64,000 bases of DNA from Novosphingobium sp. SCN 66-18. GTDB lineage: Bacteria > Pseudomonadota > Alphaproteobacteria > Sphingomonadales > Sphingomonadaceae. Every line of letters begins with the position of its first letter. Position 1 is the first letter of the stretch. This document shows, in pieces, positions 10,201-20,138 of this stretch. Both the position numbers and the translations under genes were made by a program. The DNA lies in assembly GCA_001725355.1 (NCBI GenBank), contig MEGD01000029.1, positions 1-64,000 on the forward strand, given 5' to 3'. A model generated the notes under the pieces. The model saw only the letters and a list, made by a program, of their open reading frames with translations, searched no databases and was not told the DNA's origin.

Positions 10201-12005
10201 AGCTGGTGGCGGCGTTCGACCATCGCCACGTGTTCCTCGATCCCGATCCCGATCCCGCGGCAAGCTGGGCCGAGCGGTCGCGCCTGTTCGCGCTGCCCCG
10301 GTCGAGCTGGGCGGACTATGACTCCGCGTTGATCTCGGAAGGCGGTGGCGTGTTCCCGCGCACGATGAAGGCGATCCCGCTTTCGCCCCAGGTGCGCGCG
10401 GCGCTGGGCGTGGAGGCCGAGGAACTCGATCCCGAGGCGCTGATCGCCGCGATCCTCAAGGCGCCGGCCGATCTGCTGTGGTTCGGCGGCATCGGCACCT
10501 ATGTGAAGGCCGCGACCGAAAACAACGCCGACGTGGGCGATCACGCCAACGATGCGTTGCGCGTGAACGGCGCGGACCTGCGCGTGAAGGTGGTGGGCGA
10601 AGGCGCCAACCTGGGCACCACGCAGGCCGGGCGCATCGAGTTCGCGCTTCAGGGTGGCCGCATCAATACCGACTTCATCGACAATTCGGCCGGCGTCGAT
10701 TGTTCGGACAACGAGGTCAACATCAAGATCGCGCTGGCTTCGGCCAAGCGCGCCGCGCGGCTGACCGAGGAGGAACGCGTCGCGTTGCTCTCCTCGATGA
10801 CCGACGAGGTCGCGCATCTGGTGCTGGAGGACAACCGCCTGCAGGCGCTGGCGCTGTCGATCGCGCAGCGCGCAGGCGCGTCGGCCGTGCCTTCGTTCGC
10901 GCGGCTGATGGACGTGCTGGAGGAAGCCGGCGACCTGGATCGCAAGACCGAAGGGCTGGCCAGCGCCGAGGACTTCGCGCGGCGCGCCACCGGCGGGCAG
11001 GGGCTGACCCGGCCCGAACTCGCCGTGCTGCTGTCCAGCACCAAGCTCGCGCTCCAGCGCGCGCTGGAGGACAGCACCGTGGTCGATGACCCGGCGCTGG
11101 AAGACCAGCTTCTCGCCGCGTTCCCCACGCCGATGCGCGAGCGCTTCCGCGAGGACATCACCGGCCACCGCCTGCGGCGCGAGATCATCGCCACCAAGCT
11201 GGCCAACCGGCTGGTCAACCGGCTGGGTCCGGTCAACCCGTTCGAACTGGTCGAAGAGGAAGGCGTCACGCTGGCGCAGGTGGCCGCGGCTTTCGCCGCC
11301 GCCGAACGCCTGCTCGACCTGCCTGCCACCTGGGCGCTGCTGGACAGCGCGCCGATGGCGGAAGACGTGCGCCTGATGCTGTTCGAACGCGTGGCGCGGG
11401 CACTGCGCGGCCATGTTGCCGACCTGCTGCGCGCGGGCAAGGGCGAGGAACGGCCCGGCGTGCTGGTGGCGCGGCTGGCAGGCGGGGTGGAAGCGCTGAC
11501 GCGCGATATCGCCGATCTGCTCCATGCCGAGGCGCGCGCGCAATCGCAGCGCATCGCGGCGGAACTGGCCGAAGCGGGGGCGCCCGCCGACGCGGCGGAG
11601 CGCGTGCGCCATCTGACCGACATGGACGGCGGGATCGGGCTTGCCGAACTGGCGGCGGACAGCGGGATCGACGCGGCCGCGCTGACCCGCGCCTTCACCG
11701 ACCTGGGCGAGCGGCTGGGGCTGGACTGGGCGCAGCAGGCGGCCAGCCGCCTCAACCCTTCCGATCCGTGGGAGCGCCTGCTTGCCGCCGGGCTGGCCCG
11801 CGATTTCCAGCAGATGCGCCTCGACTTCCTGGCGCGCGCGGGCACTGCCGGTCCCGGCGCGGCCGTTGCGGAATGGGCCGGGCGCAATGCCGCGCCGGTT
11901 GCCAGTTTCCGGGCGCTCGTCGCCCGCGCGCAGGCCGCTCCGCTGGTCGGCGCAGCCATGCTGGCGCAGATCGCGGGGCAGGCACGGGGGCTGCTCGCGC
12001 GGTAG
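7296..12005 (+). CDS. gdh: NAD-specific glutamate dehydrogenase, large (about 180 kDa) type
   Basis: This giant enzyme (1,569 aa) oxidises glutamate to 2-oxoglutarate and ammonia with NAD in the cytoplasm, mainly for glutamate catabolism. The family is about 1,600 aa, so the gene is full length. The long N-terminal regulatory half (ACT-like segments, about 1-700) precedes the catalytic domain. There the lysine-containing GAKGGFYPK motif lies near residues 810-818, followed by the [22 protein letters not shown] region. The Rossmann NAD site comes next ([15 protein letters not shown], near 950), followed by a helical C-terminal part. ATG 7296 (MTAMATKS) was chosen; ATG 7305 is possible. It stands alone behind the TATAAT at 7267. 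Confidence 0.96.
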   Translation: MTAMATKSAPDASSPSAATGGPLESALSARFVASLLPGEIGDFDGARLAEAVRFTLATASRRPGAEPAVAIESVGGTSGERHLRIAVINDDMPFLVDSISATITAQGLTIDRLVHPVVAVRRDPEGTLLALPEGEAVGERRESVIYLETERADARQRRELAEALKATLADVHAAVADWPLMQAAMQRDARGLPDQEGAALLRWLADGMLTQLGHVVRHRDGTQTAPLGICRASAAKLLADASYDRAFAWFDRAGRKDEDAVRAPLVVKANRIANVHRRVPLDLFIVPEVEDGKVVALSVHAGVWTSAALATPPDRVPRMRSQLAALTGKFGFDPSGHAGKSLVHALTALPHDLLISFSDTDIERIATAMMSLVDRPRPRLALVRAPLARHLYAFVWLPRDAQSTAMRMQVQDLLEAAAGAQVLDWSLQVEGSTLALIRFVLDIRDGDADPDEAALDAAVQALVRGWEGAVEAELAKGEEPSRAAAIAARFADAFPVGYRGAYGAGEAARDIRVLRTLGGENAPRRAARLYRQPGESGVRLKLYQREGAIILSDAVPVLENFGFRVLEEMPTPLDKGRLGYIHDFLVAHPADVTPEALLERAEAIETSLAGVLNGAAEDDAFNRLIVATGLSAREANWLRAWFRYLRQGGMTFGIATVVDALKNAPDVTHGLIAAFVARHDPAFAGDRAAAADAAAERIRTGLAGVAAINDDRLLRQFRALVDAMLRTNAFAPAAAEALAFKLDSALVPGLPRPVPWREIFVYSPRVEGIHLRAGPVARGGLRWSDRRDDFRTEILGLMKAQRVKNAVIVPTGAKGGFYPKQLPDPARDRDGWLAEGKASYQVFIRTLLSLTDNIVGGKVVHPKGVVILDGEDPYFVVAADKGTATFSDVANAIAESKDFWLDDAFASGGSKGYDHKAMGITARGAWLSVQRHFLEMGVDVQADPVRVVGCGDMSGDVFGNGMLLSKALKLVAAFDHRHVFLDPDPDPAASWAERSRLFALPRSSWADYDSALISEGGGVFPRTMKAIPLSPQVRAALGVEAEELDPEALIAAILKAPADLLWFGGIGTYVKAATENNADVGDHANDALRVNGADLRVKVVGEGANLGTTQAGRIEFALQGGRINTDFIDNSAGVDCSDNEVNIKIALASAKRAARLTEEERVALLSSMTDEVAHLVLEDNRLQALALSIAQRAGASAVPSFARLMDVLEEAGDLDRKTEGLASAEDFARRATGGQGLTRPELAVLLSSTKLALQRALEDSTVVDDPALEDQLLAAFPTPMRERFREDITGHRLRREIIATKLANRLVNRLGPVNPFELVEEEGVTLAQVAAAFAAAERLLDLPATWALLDSAPMAEDVRLMLFERVARALRGHVADLLRAGKGEERPGVLVARLAGGVEALTRDIADLLHAEARAQSQRIAAELAEAGAPADAAERVRHLTDMDGGIGLAELAADSGIDAAALTRAFTDLGERLGLDWAQQAASRLNPSDPWERLLAAGLARDFQQMRLDFLARAGTAGPGAAVAEWAGRNAAPVASFRALVARAQAAPLVGAAMLAQIAGQARGLLAR

Positions 12006-12120
12006 GCGCGCGGCGGTCCACGGCGACGGAAGACTGCGCAAATGGGGCCAAGTTTGCGCCGGAGTGGTTGACGCGGCCGGTCTTTTCCCCAAATCCCGCC
12101 TGGCAATCGGGAGGATTCGG

Positions 12121-13347
12121 ATGGATCAGGCAGACGTCGTCATTGTTGGTGCGGGGCATGGCGGGGCGCAGGCCGCGATCGCGCTGCGCCAGAACGGGTT
12201 CGAAGGCACGATCCTGATGATCGGGCGCGAGCCCGAGCCGCCCTATGAGCGTCCGCCGCTGTCCAAGGAATACCTTGCCCGCGAAAAGACCTTCGAACGC
12301 CTCTATATCCGGCCGGCGCAGTTCTGGGACGACAAGGCCGTCACGCTGATGCTGGGCCACGAAGTGACGGCGGTCGATCCCGCCGCGAAAGTCCTGAAGC
12401 TCGCCTCTGGCGACGCGGTCGGCTACGGCACGCTGATCTGGGCGGCGGGCGGCGATCCGCGCCGCCTGTCGTGCAGCGGCGCCGATCTGGCGGGCGTCCA
12501 CGCGGTTCGTACGCGCGAGGACGTGGACCGGCTGATGGGCGAACTCGATGCCGGCGCGCGCCGCGCGGTGGTGATCGGCGGCGGTTATATCGGGCTGGAA
12601 GCGGCGGCGGTGCTGACCAAGCTCGATTGCCATGTCACGTTGCTGGAAGCGCTGCCGCGCGTGCTGGCGCGCGTGGCGGGCGAGGCGCTTTCGGAATTCT
12701 ACCAGAACGAACACCGTGCGCACGGCGTGGACCTGCGCACCGGCGTCGCGGTCGATTGCCTGGAAGGCGACGGGACCAAGGTGACCGGCGTAAAGCTGGC
12801 CGATGGCACGGTGCTGCCGGCGGACCTCGTCATCGTCGGTATCGGCATCATCCCCTCGGTCGGTCCGCTGTTGGCGGCGGGCGCGGCCGGCGGCAACGGC
12901 GTGGACGTCGATGAATTCTGCCGCACCTCGCTGCCCGATGTCTATGCGATCGGCGATTGCGCCGCCCACGCCAACGGTTTCGCCGAAGGCGCGGTGATCC
13001 GGCTCGAATCCGTGCAGAACGCCAACGACATGGCGACGACGGCGGTGAAGTCGATCCTTGGCGATCCGCAGCCCTACAAGGCGACGCCGTGGTTCTGGTC
13101 GAACCAGTACGACCTGCGGCTCCAGACCGTCGGCCTTTCCGCCGGGCACGATGCCACCGTGCTGCGCGGCGATCCCGCCACGCGCAGCTTCTCGGTGATC
13201 TATCTCAAGCAGGGCCGGATCGTCGCGCTCGATTGCGTGAACATGGTCAAGGACTACGTCCAGGGCCGCAAGCTGGTGGAAGCCCGCGCCGAAATCGCGC
13301 CCGAACGGCTGGCCGACGCCGGCACGCCGCTCAAGGAACTGGCATAA
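12121..13347 (+). CDS. FAD/NADH ferredoxin reductase (rhodocoxin reductase-like)
   Basis: This 408-aa flavoprotein has two Rossmann folds: FAD-binding [10 protein letters not shown] at residues 9-18, NAD-binding [11 protein letters not shown] near 155, and the family motif AIGDCAAH near 278. It belongs to the reductases that pass electrons from NADH to a [2Fe-2S] ferredoxin and on to P450s or dioxygenases. ATG 12121 follows GGGAGGATTCGG, a clear ribosome site, although the frame stays open upstream into the GDH gene. The CYP153-like gene lies 3.4 kb downstream, separated by queG and an ABC pair, so a functional pairing is plausible but not shown. No ferredoxin gene is in the window. Its 3' end overlaps the convergent queG by 17 bp. 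Confidence 0.93.
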   Translation: MDQADVVIVGAGHGGAQAAIALRQNGFEGTILMIGREPEPPYERPPLSKEYLAREKTFERLYIRPAQFWDDKAVTLMLGHEVTAVDPAAKVLKLASGDAVGYGTLIWAAGGDPRRLSCSGADLAGVHAVRTREDVDRLMGELDAGARRAVVIGGGYIGLEAAAVLTKLDCHVTLLEALPRVLARVAGEALSEFYQNEHRAHGVDLRTGVAVDCLEGDGTKVTGVKLADGTVLPADLVIVGIGIIPSVGPLLAAGAAGGNGVDVDEFCRTSLPDVYAIGDCAAHANGFAEGAVIRLESVQNANDMATTAVKSILGDPQPYKATPWFWSNQYDLRLQTVGLSAGHDATVLRGDPATRSFSVIYLKQGRIVALDCVNMVKDYVQGRKLVEARAEIAPERLADAGTPLKELA

Positions 13348-14398
13348 CCGATACGAGGCGGTCGAGCGCCCAGCTCGCCGCCTCGGCCACCACCGGGTCG
13401 GGATCGTTGACCAGCGCGGCGACGGGTCCGAACAGGCCCGCGTCGCGGCTGTTGCCCGCCGCGATCAGGCAGTTGCGCACGAAGCGGTTGCGCCCGATGC
13501 GCTTGATCGGCGATCCGGCGAACAGGCGCCGGAACCCGGCATCGTCCAGCGCCAGCAGATCGGCGAGACGCGGCGCGGCCAGCTCGGCGCGCGGCAGAAA
13601 CGCGCGGTTGGCCGACGCGGCCTGCGCGAAGCTGTTCCACGGGCAGACGGCCAGGCAATCGTCGCAGCCGTAGATGCGGTTGCCGATCCCTTCGCGCAAG
13701 TCGGGCGGGATCGGCCCCTTGTGCTCGATCGTCAGGTAGGACACGCAGCGCCGGGCATCGAGCCGGTAGGGCGCGGGGAAGGCCTGCGTCGGGCAGGCGT
13801 CCTGGCAGGCACGGCACGATCCGCAGCGGTCGGCGTGCGGCGCATCGGGCGGCAGGTCCAGCGTGGTGTAGATCGCGCCCAGGAACAGCCACGAGCCGTG
13901 GCTGCGGCTGACGAGGTTGGTGTGCTTGCCCTGCCAGCCGATGCCGGCGGCCTGGCCCAGCGGCTTTTCCATCACCGGCGCGGTATCGACGAAGACTTTC
14001 ACTTCCGCGCCGGGAGCTTCGGCCACCAGCCAGCGCGCCAGCGCCTTCAGCGCCTTCTTCACCGTATCGTGGTAATCGCCGCCCTGCGCATAGACGGAGA
14101 TGCGCGCGCGCTCCGGATGCTCCGCCAGCGCCAGCGGATCGGCCGCCGGGGCATAGCTCATCCCCAGCGCGATCACGCTGCGCGCCGCCGGCCACAGCGC
14201 TTGCGGGCCGCGCCGGTGATCGAGCCGGGTCTCCATCCATTCCATCGTGCCGTGGCAGCCATCGGCCAGCCATTGTTCCAGCCGGCGCGCGCGCAGCGGA
14301 TCGTCGGTGGCCGGGGCGATGCCCGTTGCCGCGAAGCCGATGCGGGCGGCTTCGGCGCGCAGCCGTTGCGCCAGCAGGATTGCACCGGCGTTAACCAT
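13331..14398 (-). CDS. queG: epoxyqueuosine reductase
   Basis: This enzyme performs the last step of queuosine synthesis, reducing epoxyqueuosine in the wobble position of tRNA with cobalamin and two [4Fe-4S] clusters. The 355-aa protein has the two cluster motifs [12 protein letters not shown] (near 190) and [11 protein letters not shown] (near 242) and the family sequence [11 protein letters not shown] between them. A HEAT-like C-terminal segment follows (about 285-345). It is read on the minus strand; its 5' end is divergent from the ABC ATPase gene, about 46 bp away. ATG 14398 ([11 protein letters not shown]) fits the family start. Confidence 0.96.
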   Translation of the reverse strand: MVNAGAILLAQRLRAEAARIGFAATGIAPATDDPLRARRLEQWLADGCHGTMEWMETRLDHRRGPQALWPAARSVIALGMSYAPAADPLALAEHPERARISVYAQGGDYHDTVKKALKALARWLVAEAPGAEVKVFVDTAPVMEKPLGQAAGIGWQGKHTNLVSRSHGSWLFLGAIYTTLDLPPDAPHADRCGSCRACQDACPTQAFPAPYRLDARRCVSYLTIEHKGPIPPDLREGIGNRIYGCDDCLAVCPWNSFAQAASANRAFLPRAELAAPRLADLLALDDAGFRRLFAGSPIKRIGRNRFVRNCLIAAGNSRDAGLFGPVAALVNDPDPVVAEAASWALDRLVSVMPVP

Positions 14399-14444
14399 GC
14401 TTGCTGTCCCGCTCGTTCATCGCTTACCGTCTAGGCCGCGTCCC

Positions 14445-15440
14445 ATGCGGATGGAGCTAGGCGAATGGCCCGTGGCGGGCAATGAGGTTGACGCCTCGGG
14501 CGTTGAACTGGCGATCGAGGCGCGCGGACTGGTCAAGCGGTTCGATGGCTTCACCGCCGTCGACGGCGTGGACATTTCCGTGCCGAAAGGCGCGATTTAC
14601 GGCATTCTCGGCCCAAACGGCGCGGGCAAGACCACCACGCTGCGGATGCTGCTGGGCATCATCGATCCCGACGCCGGCTATCGCCGCGTGCTGGGCTGCG
14701 ATCATCCCACCGATGCCGCACGGCGAATCGGCTATCTGCCCGAGGAGCGCGGCCTCTATCCCGCGATGAAGGCGACCGAGGCGATCGCCTTCCTGGCCTC
14801 GCTGCGCGGCGTGCCGCTGAAGGAAGGGCGCCGGCGCGGGCGCGAACTGCTGGAAGCGCACGGGCTGGGCTATGCCGCCGATCGAACGATCCGCCAGTTG
14901 TCCAAGGGCATGGCGCAGCAGGTGCAACTGTTGGGCACGCTGGTCCACGATCCCGATCTGGTGGTGTTCGACGAACCGTTCTCCGGCCTCGACGCGCTCA
15001 ACCAGGGCAAGCTCGAACGCATGATGCGCGGACTGGCGGAACGCGGCAAGACGGTGATCTTCTCCACCCACGTGATCGCCCATGCCGAACGCCTGTGCGA
15101 TCAGGTGGCGATCATCGCCGGCGGCAAGGTGCCGTTCGCGGGCCCGGTCGACGTCGCGCGCGACCGGCTGGCGCCGCAGGTGCGGCTGGAAACCCGCGCG
15201 CAGGACGGGCCGTGGCGCGCCGCGCTGCCGGCCGATGCGCGGCACGAAGGCGCGTTCTGGTATTTCACGCTGCCGGCCAGCGGCGTCGAACCGCTGCTGC
15301 GCGCGCTGATCGAAGGGGATGCGGGCATTCTCAGCCTGTCGATCGAGCGGGCCGGCCTGCACGATGCCTTCGTCGCGATTGCCGGCGAAGCCGCCGCGCG
15401 GGCGCTGGAACAGGACAAGGAAGAGGAACGCCGCCGATGA
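14445..15440 (+). CDS. ABC transporter ATP-binding protein (NatA-like)
   Basis: The 331-aa ATPase has Walker A GPNGAGKTTT near residue 62, a signature LSKGMAQQVQL near 152, Walker B DLVVFDEPFSGLD near 172 and a switch His in FSTHVIAHAE near 208. A C-terminal extension of about 90 residues is typical of the NatA/EcsA-like subfamily that works with ABC-2 permeases. The partner permease follows with a 4-nt overlap. I placed the start at ATG 14445; ATG 14451 or a short internal GTG cannot be excluded because no strong ribosome site is seen. The transported substrate is unknown (Na+, drug or lipid-like molecules in relatives). Confidence 0.9.
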   Translation: MRMELGEWPVAGNEVDASGVELAIEARGLVKRFDGFTAVDGVDISVPKGAIYGILGPNGAGKTTTLRMLLGIIDPDAGYRRVLGCDHPTDAARRIGYLPEERGLYPAMKATEAIAFLASLRGVPLKEGRRRGRELLEAHGLGYAADRTIRQLSKGMAQQVQLLGTLVHDPDLVVFDEPFSGLDALNQGKLERMMRGLAERGKTVIFSTHVIAHAERLCDQVAIIAGGKVPFAGPVDVARDRLAPQVRLETRAQDGPWRAALPADARHEGAFWYFTLPASGVEPLLRALIEGDAGILSLSIERAGLHDAFVAIAGEAAARALEQDKEEERRR

Positions 15441-16687
15441 TGGCAGAAAAGGTGCGCGCGGCCTTCGTCGTCGCCCGTCGCGATTTTACCGCGGTGATCT
15501 TCTCCAAGACATTCCTGCTGTTCCTGCTGGGGCCGCTGTTCCCGATCGTGATCGGGGTCATGGCCGGCAGCATCGGCGCGCAAGTGCAGAAGGATCTCGA
15601 TCGCCCCGAAATCGGCGTGGCGATGGAAGGCGTGCAGGGGCAGGCGCTGATCGCCGCGCGCAACGCGATGGTGGATCGCATGGCCGGCGGCGTGCCCGAT
15701 TTCGTCGAGCTGAAGCGGCTGGCGCCGGGCGAGCGCTTCGATGGCCGCGCTGCGCTGCGCCAGGGGCCGGACCGGCTCGCGGCGGTGGTGACCGGCACGC
15801 TGGAACGCCCGGTGCTGACCGGCACGCCCGAACGGGTGGACATGTGGCAGGGCATCGTCTCCACCTTCGCGGCCCGCGCCCGCGAAGCCCATCCGGGCAC
15901 GTTCCCGGCGGTGCAGGCCGAAGTCGTGGCGACCAGCGCCGACCAGACGCGCAACGGCCAGGTCGCGACCGCGCAGGCCGGGCAGACGCTGCTGTTCCTG
16001 CTGACGATGCTGTTGGCCGGCATGGTCCTGTCCAACCTGGTCGAGGAAAAGAGCAACAAGATCATCGAGGTGCTGGCGGCGGCGATCCCGATGGACGCGC
16101 TGTTCCTGGGCAAGCTGTTCGCCATGCTGGCGTTCAGCCTCGTCGGCATCGCGGTGTGGGGCATGGCCGGGGGCGTGCTGGTGCTGACGGGCGCGAAGCA
16201 CCTGCCCCTGCTGGCGGCGCCGGCGGTCGGCTGGCCGCTGTTCCTGCTGCTGGGCTTCCTCTACTTCGCGATGGCCTATCTGCTGCTGGGATCGGTGTTC
16301 CTGACGATCGGCGGCATGGCGAGCACGGTGCGCGAGGTGCAGACGCTGTCGATGCCCGTCACGATGATGCAGCTCATGGTGTTCTTCTTCGCCAGCTATG
16401 CGCTGGCCCATCCCGGCAGCGCGATCGAATGGAGCGCGGTGGTCTTCCCGCTCAGTTCGCCCTTCGCCATGCTGGCGCGGGCGGCGCAGGGGCCGGCGCT
16501 GTGGCCGCATCTGGTGGCGCTGGCGTGTCAGGGCGCGTGGGTGCTGGCGATCGTGCGCATGGGGGCACGGCTGTTCCGGCGCAACGTGATGAAATCGGGC
16601 GGCGCGCGCAAGGGCGGCAGGCTGTTTTCCAGGCTGTTCGCGCGGGTTGCGACGAAGCGTGAGGCACCGGTGACGAACGCTTATTGA
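15437..16687 (+). CDS. ABC-2 type permease (NatB-like)
   Basis: The 416-aa membrane protein has one N-terminal transmembrane segment (about 22-45), a long extracytoplasmic domain (about 50-190), then five or six hydrophobic segments (about 195-395). This is the NatB pattern. The EEKSNKIIEVLAAAIP segment near 205 is a hallmark of this family. The ATG overlaps the ATPase stop (ATGA), so the two are co-translated and should form one exporter. The stop at 16685-16687 overlaps the -35 box of the next promoter. Confidence 0.9.
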   Translation: MMAEKVRAAFVVARRDFTAVIFSKTFLLFLLGPLFPIVIGVMAGSIGAQVQKDLDRPEIGVAMEGVQGQALIAARNAMVDRMAGGVPDFVELKRLAPGERFDGRAALRQGPDRLAAVVTGTLERPVLTGTPERVDMWQGIVSTFAARAREAHPGTFPAVQAEVVATSADQTRNGQVATAQAGQTLLFLLTMLLAGMVLSNLVEEKSNKIIEVLAAAIPMDALFLGKLFAMLAFSLVGIAVWGMAGGVLVLTGAKHLPLLAAPAVGWPLFLLLGFLYFAMAYLLLGSVFLTIGGMASTVREVQTLSMPVTMMQLMVFFFASYALAHPGSAIEWSAVVFPLSSPFAMLARAAQGPALWPHLVALACQGAWVLAIVRMGARLFRRNVMKSGGARKGGRLFSRLFARVATKREAPVTNAY

Positions 16688-16712
16688 CACAAGTGTAGGT
16701 TGCAGGGATAGT
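16684..16712 (+). promoter_or_regulatory. predicted sigma-70 type promoter for the P450 gene
   Basis: A perfect TTGACA (16684-16689), a 17-bp spacer and GATAGT (16707-16712, four of six matches to TATAAT) lie 49 bp before the P450 ATG. The box overlaps the stop codon of the permease gene, so the P450 is likely transcribed independently. Confidence 0.55.
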
Positions 16713-16760
16713 ACCGTTGCGCAGAGTCCCGTCCGCAAGGGACCGCAACGGAGGATTGCC

Positions 16761-18095
16761 ATGGCTACCCAGCTCGCGCCCGAAGCGCCGTTCACCTATC
16801 GCCGTTCGCCAACCGTGGAGGAGGCGCACCGCGAATGGCAGCGTCAGCATCCGCTGGAACGGCCGGTGCATACCCACCCCTGGGACGTCAGCCGCTCCGA
16901 CATCTATGCCGAGGACCGCTGGCAGCCGATCTTCGCGGAAATGCGCGCGAAAGCCCCGGTCAACAAGGTAACCGGCACGCCCTATGGCGATTACTGGAAC
17001 GTGGTGTCGCACAAGGCGATCAGCCACGTCGAATCGCTGCCGGAGCTGTTCTCCTCGTCGTGGCAGCACGGCGGCATCACCATTGGCGATCCGCCCGCCG
17101 ACATCGATCCGGCGAAGCTTGCCGAACGGCAGATGCCGATGTTCATCGCCATGGACCGGCCGGAACACACCGGGCAGCGCCGCACCGTCGCGCCCGCGTT
17201 CACGCCAGCCGAAATGGTGCGCATGGAAACCGAGATTCGCCAGCGCACCGCCAGCGTGCTCGATACGCTGCCGATCGGCGAGAAATTCGACTGGGTGGAC
17301 AAGGTCTCGATCGAGCTGACCACCGGCATGCTGGCGATCCTGTTCGGCTTCCCGTGGGAAGACCGCCGCTTGCTGACGTTCTGGTCGGACTGGGCGGGTG
17401 ATCTCGAAATCGCGCTGGCGAAGGGCATGGAAGACATGCGCTTCGATATCCTGCGCGAGATGGCGCACTACTTCCAGCGCCTGTGGATGGAGCGCGTCAA
17501 CGCCGAACCGACGCCCGACCTCATCTCGATGATGATCCATTCCGAGGCGATGAAGCACATGAGCCCGCAGGAGTTCATGGGCAATCTGGTGCTGCTGATC
17601 GTGGGTGGCAACGATACCACGCGCAACACCATGTCGGGCATCGTCCACGCGCTCGACCAGTTCCCCGATCAGCGCGATATCCTGGAAAAGGACCCGTCGA
17701 TCATCCCCAACGCGGTGCAGGAATGCATCCGCTTCGTCACCCCGCTGGCGCACATGCGCCGCACCGCCACCGCCGATGCCGAACTGTTCGGGCACGAGGT
17801 GAAGGCGGGTGACAAGGTGGTGATGTGGTACATCTCCGCCAACCGCGACGAAACGGTGTTCGAGAACCCGGACAAGCTGATCGTCACGCGCGAGAACGCC
17901 CGCCGCCACCTGGCGTTCGGCTATGGCATCCACCGCTGCGTGGGTGCGCGCCTGGCCGAACTGCAACTGCGCATCCTGCTGGAGGAAATGCACAAGCGCC
18001 GCCTGCGCGTCCACGTTGCCGGCGCGGTCGAACGGGTGCGCGCGAACTTCGTCCACGGCTTCCGCCGCATGGAAGTGGAAGTCGAACGCTGGTGA
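16761..18095 (+). CDS. cytochrome P450, CYP153-like (alkane/fatty-acid omega-hydroxylase family)
   Basis: The 444-aa soluble P450 has the I-helix motif GGNDTTRNTMSG near residue 281 (the acid-alcohol pair is D-T), an ETVF region near 363, and the heme loop FGYGIHRCVGARLAE with the iron ligand at Cys393. Long stretches such as FDWVDKVSIELTTGML and FPWEDRRLLTFWSDW closely match my memory of CYP153 enzymes, which hydroxylate terminal carbons of alkanes or fatty acids with a ferredoxin and ferredoxin reductase. No ferredoxin gene is adjacent; the reductase at 12121 could serve it. ATG 16761 follows GGAGGATTGCC, a strong ribosome site. Substrate assignment is inference. Confidence 0.9.
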   Translation: MATQLAPEAPFTYRRSPTVEEAHREWQRQHPLERPVHTHPWDVSRSDIYAEDRWQPIFAEMRAKAPVNKVTGTPYGDYWNVVSHKAISHVESLPELFSSSWQHGGITIGDPPADIDPAKLAERQMPMFIAMDRPEHTGQRRTVAPAFTPAEMVRMETEIRQRTASVLDTLPIGEKFDWVDKVSIELTTGMLAILFGFPWEDRRLLTFWSDWAGDLEIALAKGMEDMRFDILREMAHYFQRLWMERVNAEPTPDLISMMIHSEAMKHMSPQEFMGNLVLLIVGGNDTTRNTMSGIVHALDQFPDQRDILEKDPSIIPNAVQECIRFVTPLAHMRRTATADAELFGHEVKAGDKVVMWYISANRDETVFENPDKLIVTRENARRHLAFGYGIHRCVGARLAELQLRILLEEMHKRRLRVHVAGAVERVRANFVHGFRRMEVEVERW

Positions 18096-18230
18096 AAGTG
18101 TGATCGCGCTCACGCGCGGTTCATCTGGAGCGGGTTAGAAGGCGTGCGTTCCGCCGGGACGCGCGCCTACCCTGCCCCCCCTCTGGTGCCCCCGGCGGAA
18201 CGAGCTTTCCCAAAGCTGCGGAACCCAACC

Positions 18231-18734
18231 ATGCCGCGTGATCCTGCCCGAGTCGCCCGCCGCCAGTTCCTGACCTTCCTGGGCGCGACGGCGGCCATGT
18301 CCGTCACCTCGGCCTGCAGCGCCGCCCCGGCGCGCTCCAAGGGCACCTTCCCGGTCCAGCACAGCGAAGCCGAATGGCGCCGGCTGCTGACGCCCGCCCA
18401 GTTCTACATCCTGCGGCAGGAAGGGACCGAGCGTCCGTTTACCTCGCCGCTGCTGGGCGAACACCGCCGCGGCACGTTCGTCTGCGCCGCCGATGGCAAC
18501 CCGCTGTTCGCTTCCACCACCAAGTTCGATAGCGGCACGGGCTGGCCCAGCTTCTGGCGCCCCCTGCCGCGCGCCGTCGGAACCTCGGTCGACCGGTCGT
18601 TCGGCACGGTGCGGACGGAAGTGCACTGCCTGCGCTGCGGCGGGCATCTCGGCCATGTGTTCGAGGACGGACCGCCGCCGACCGGCCTGCGCTACTGCAT
18701 GAACGGCGACGCGCTGCAATTCCGCCCGGCCTGA
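18231..18734 (+). CDS. msrB: peptide-methionine (R)-S-oxide reductase, exported
   Basis: MsrB repairs methionine-R-sulfoxide in proteins. The 167-aa form starts with a twin-arginine-like signal (RRQFLTFLGA near residue 11), so it is probably periplasmic. The catalytic Cys is Cys156 in LRYCMNGDAL. Of the usual four zinc cysteines, the second pair is present (HCLRC near 132), but the first site reads CAADGN, with Asp where the second Cys normally stands. Zinc binding may therefore be altered or lost. I chose ATG 18231 because it gives the signal peptide; the frame stays open upstream. The gene is followed by a short repeat-bearing gap. Confidence 0.92.
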   Translation: MPRDPARVARRQFLTFLGATAAMSVTSACSAAPARSKGTFPVQHSEAEWRRLLTPAQFYILRQEGTERPFTSPLLGEHRRGTFVCAADGNPLFASTTKFDSGTGWPSFWRPLPRAVGTSVDRSFGTVRTEVHCLRCGGHLGHVFEDGPPPTGLRYCMNGDALQFRPA

Positions 18735-18830
18735 CGCGCGGGTCTGAACGCGGGCCATCCTTTGCCAATGCGGAGCGCGGGAAAGCCCACCCCGCTGCGA
18801 CTAGCGCCGCCGGTGGCGCCGCAAGTCTCG

Positions 18831-18866
18831 CTCCCCTCCCGCTTGCGGGAGGGGCTGGGGGTGGGC
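18831..18866. repeat. short palindromic intergenic repeat (GC-rich)
   Basis: A hairpin-forming sequence (about 10-bp arms around a short centre, 18833-18854) is followed by CTGGGGGTGGGC. Near-identical strings are widespread between genes in sphingomonad and caulobacter genomes, from memory. It lies between msrB and the next gene and may also end msrB transcription. Confidence 0.55.
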
Positions 18867-19019
18867 AGCGCCCCGGTCGTTCGCCAATGCTGTATCCGCC
18901 CTGAGAAACGCGACCGGAAAGCAGGCCTGGCACGTTAACCATGATAAGCTGTGCATGGTTTGGCGGCGTGGCCCGCCGTGCCTTTCGCGCCGCCGGCCGG
19001 TGTGGCAATCGCCGCTGCG

Positions 19020-20042
19020 ATGCGCTTCCCCAAGCCTGCCCTGATCGCGTCCGTCCTGCTGGCATGCATGCTGCTGCCGCTGACCTGGCTTCACGGCCCG
19101 GCGCCGGTTCCGAACGATGATCCCGCCGTTGCGATCACCGATCTCATGCCATCGCTGCGGGCGGAGGACCGGGGGCGGATCGCGCGGGAGCTGGGGCCGT
19201 TCGCGCTGGCCGGTGCCTGGCAGCTCGCCAGCGACAACGCGCTGTTCGGCAACTATTCCGCGCTGGGCCAGTTCGCGGATGGCACGCTGATCGCCTTTGG
19301 CGACCGCAACGACGCGCTCTATTTCACGCCGCCCGACCGGCCCGGCCCGTGGCGCGCGGAAATGTACCGGCCGATCGAGGGCAGTTCGCGTCGCGGCTAT
19401 ATCGATGTCGATGCCGAATCGCTGTTCATCGATCCGGTGCGGCAGGACCTGTTCGTCGGCTACGAAGGGTCGCCCTACTACTACCACTTCAGCCGCACGC
19501 TTTCGTGGCGCGAGACGATTCCCGCGCCGGTACTGGACCGGTGGAACGGGAACCAGGGACCGGAAGCGATGGCGCGGCTTGCCGACGGGCGCGTGGTGGT
19601 GATCGGGGAGCTTTATGCGCGCTGGTTCAGCCGGCGGCTGCATCCGGCGCTGCTCTATCCGGGCATGCCCCGGCCGGGTGAAATGCCCGCCCTGTTCGAG
19701 GTGGCGATGCCCGAAGGCTTCCGGCCCACCGAGCTGGCGCTGTTGCCCGATGGCCGCCTGCTGGTGCTAGGGCGCAAGCTGACGCTGGCGGGCTTCCGCA
19801 CGACGATCTCGATCGCCGATCCCGCCGCGATCCGCCCCGGCGGCGTGCTGCCGACGCGCGAACTGGCGCGAATCACCGATCCGCGCCTGCGCGAGAACTA
19901 CGAAGGAATGACCGTGACGCGGGATGCCGATGGCGCGGTGGCGGTCTGGCTGATCGCCGACAGCAACCTGATGGTCTGGGCACAGCGGACACTGCTGCTC
20001 AAGCTGCGCCTGCGGCCCGGCCAGCGCCTATCGGGTTTGTGA
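19020..20042 (+). CDS. esterase-like protein of the bacterial phytase-like family
   Basis: The product (340 aa from ATG 19020) has an N-terminal hydrophobic signal or anchor (about 5-22) followed by a beta-rich domain like the phytase-like esterase domain. Short repeated motifs such as FADGTLIAFGDRND, YIDVDAESLFID and YEGMTVTRDADG are typical of its six-bladed propeller. It should be extracytoplasmic. Enzymatic activity in this family is poorly established, so phytase activity should not be assumed. An upstream ATG at 18951 would add 23 residues that look unlike a signal. The gene ends 33 bp before a perfect terminator hairpin. Confidence 0.78.
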   Translation: MRFPKPALIASVLLACMLLPLTWLHGPAPVPNDDPAVAITDLMPSLRAEDRGRIARELGPFALAGAWQLASDNALFGNYSALGQFADGTLIAFGDRNDALYFTPPDRPGPWRAEMYRPIEGSSRRGYIDVDAESLFIDPVRQDLFVGYEGSPYYYHFSRTLSWRETIPAPVLDRWNGNQGPEAMARLADGRVVVIGELYARWFSRRLHPALLYPGMPRPGEMPALFEVAMPEGFRPTELALLPDGRLLVLGRKLTLAGFRTTISIADPAAIRPGGVLPTRELARITDPRLRENYEGMTVTRDADGAVAVWLIADSNLMVWAQRTLLLKLRLRPGQRLSGL

Positions 20043-20074
20043 GGAAGGCCGGGTATGGCAGCCGGACACGACAA

Positions 20075-20096
20075 GGGCCGGGCAAAAGCCCGGCCC
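20075..20096. terminator. bidirectional terminator hairpin between convergent genes
   Basis: A perfect 9-bp GC stem (20075-20083 with 20088-20096) has an AAAA loop. It lies between the convergent esterase-like gene and rpmB. No T-run follows on either strand, but its position and symmetry suit a shared terminator. Confidence 0.65.
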
Positions 20097-20138
20097 GAGA
20101 CGGAAGCATCGGCCGATTGCCCTTGCGGGCAGCCGTGA

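Noticed and set aside
7401-12092. A 1,563-aa open frame antisense to the glutamate dehydrogenase gene
   Set aside because: It is a by-product of very high third-position GC in the real gene. Its sequence is Arg/Gln/Gly/His-rich with no domain, and the plus-strand gene has full family motifs.
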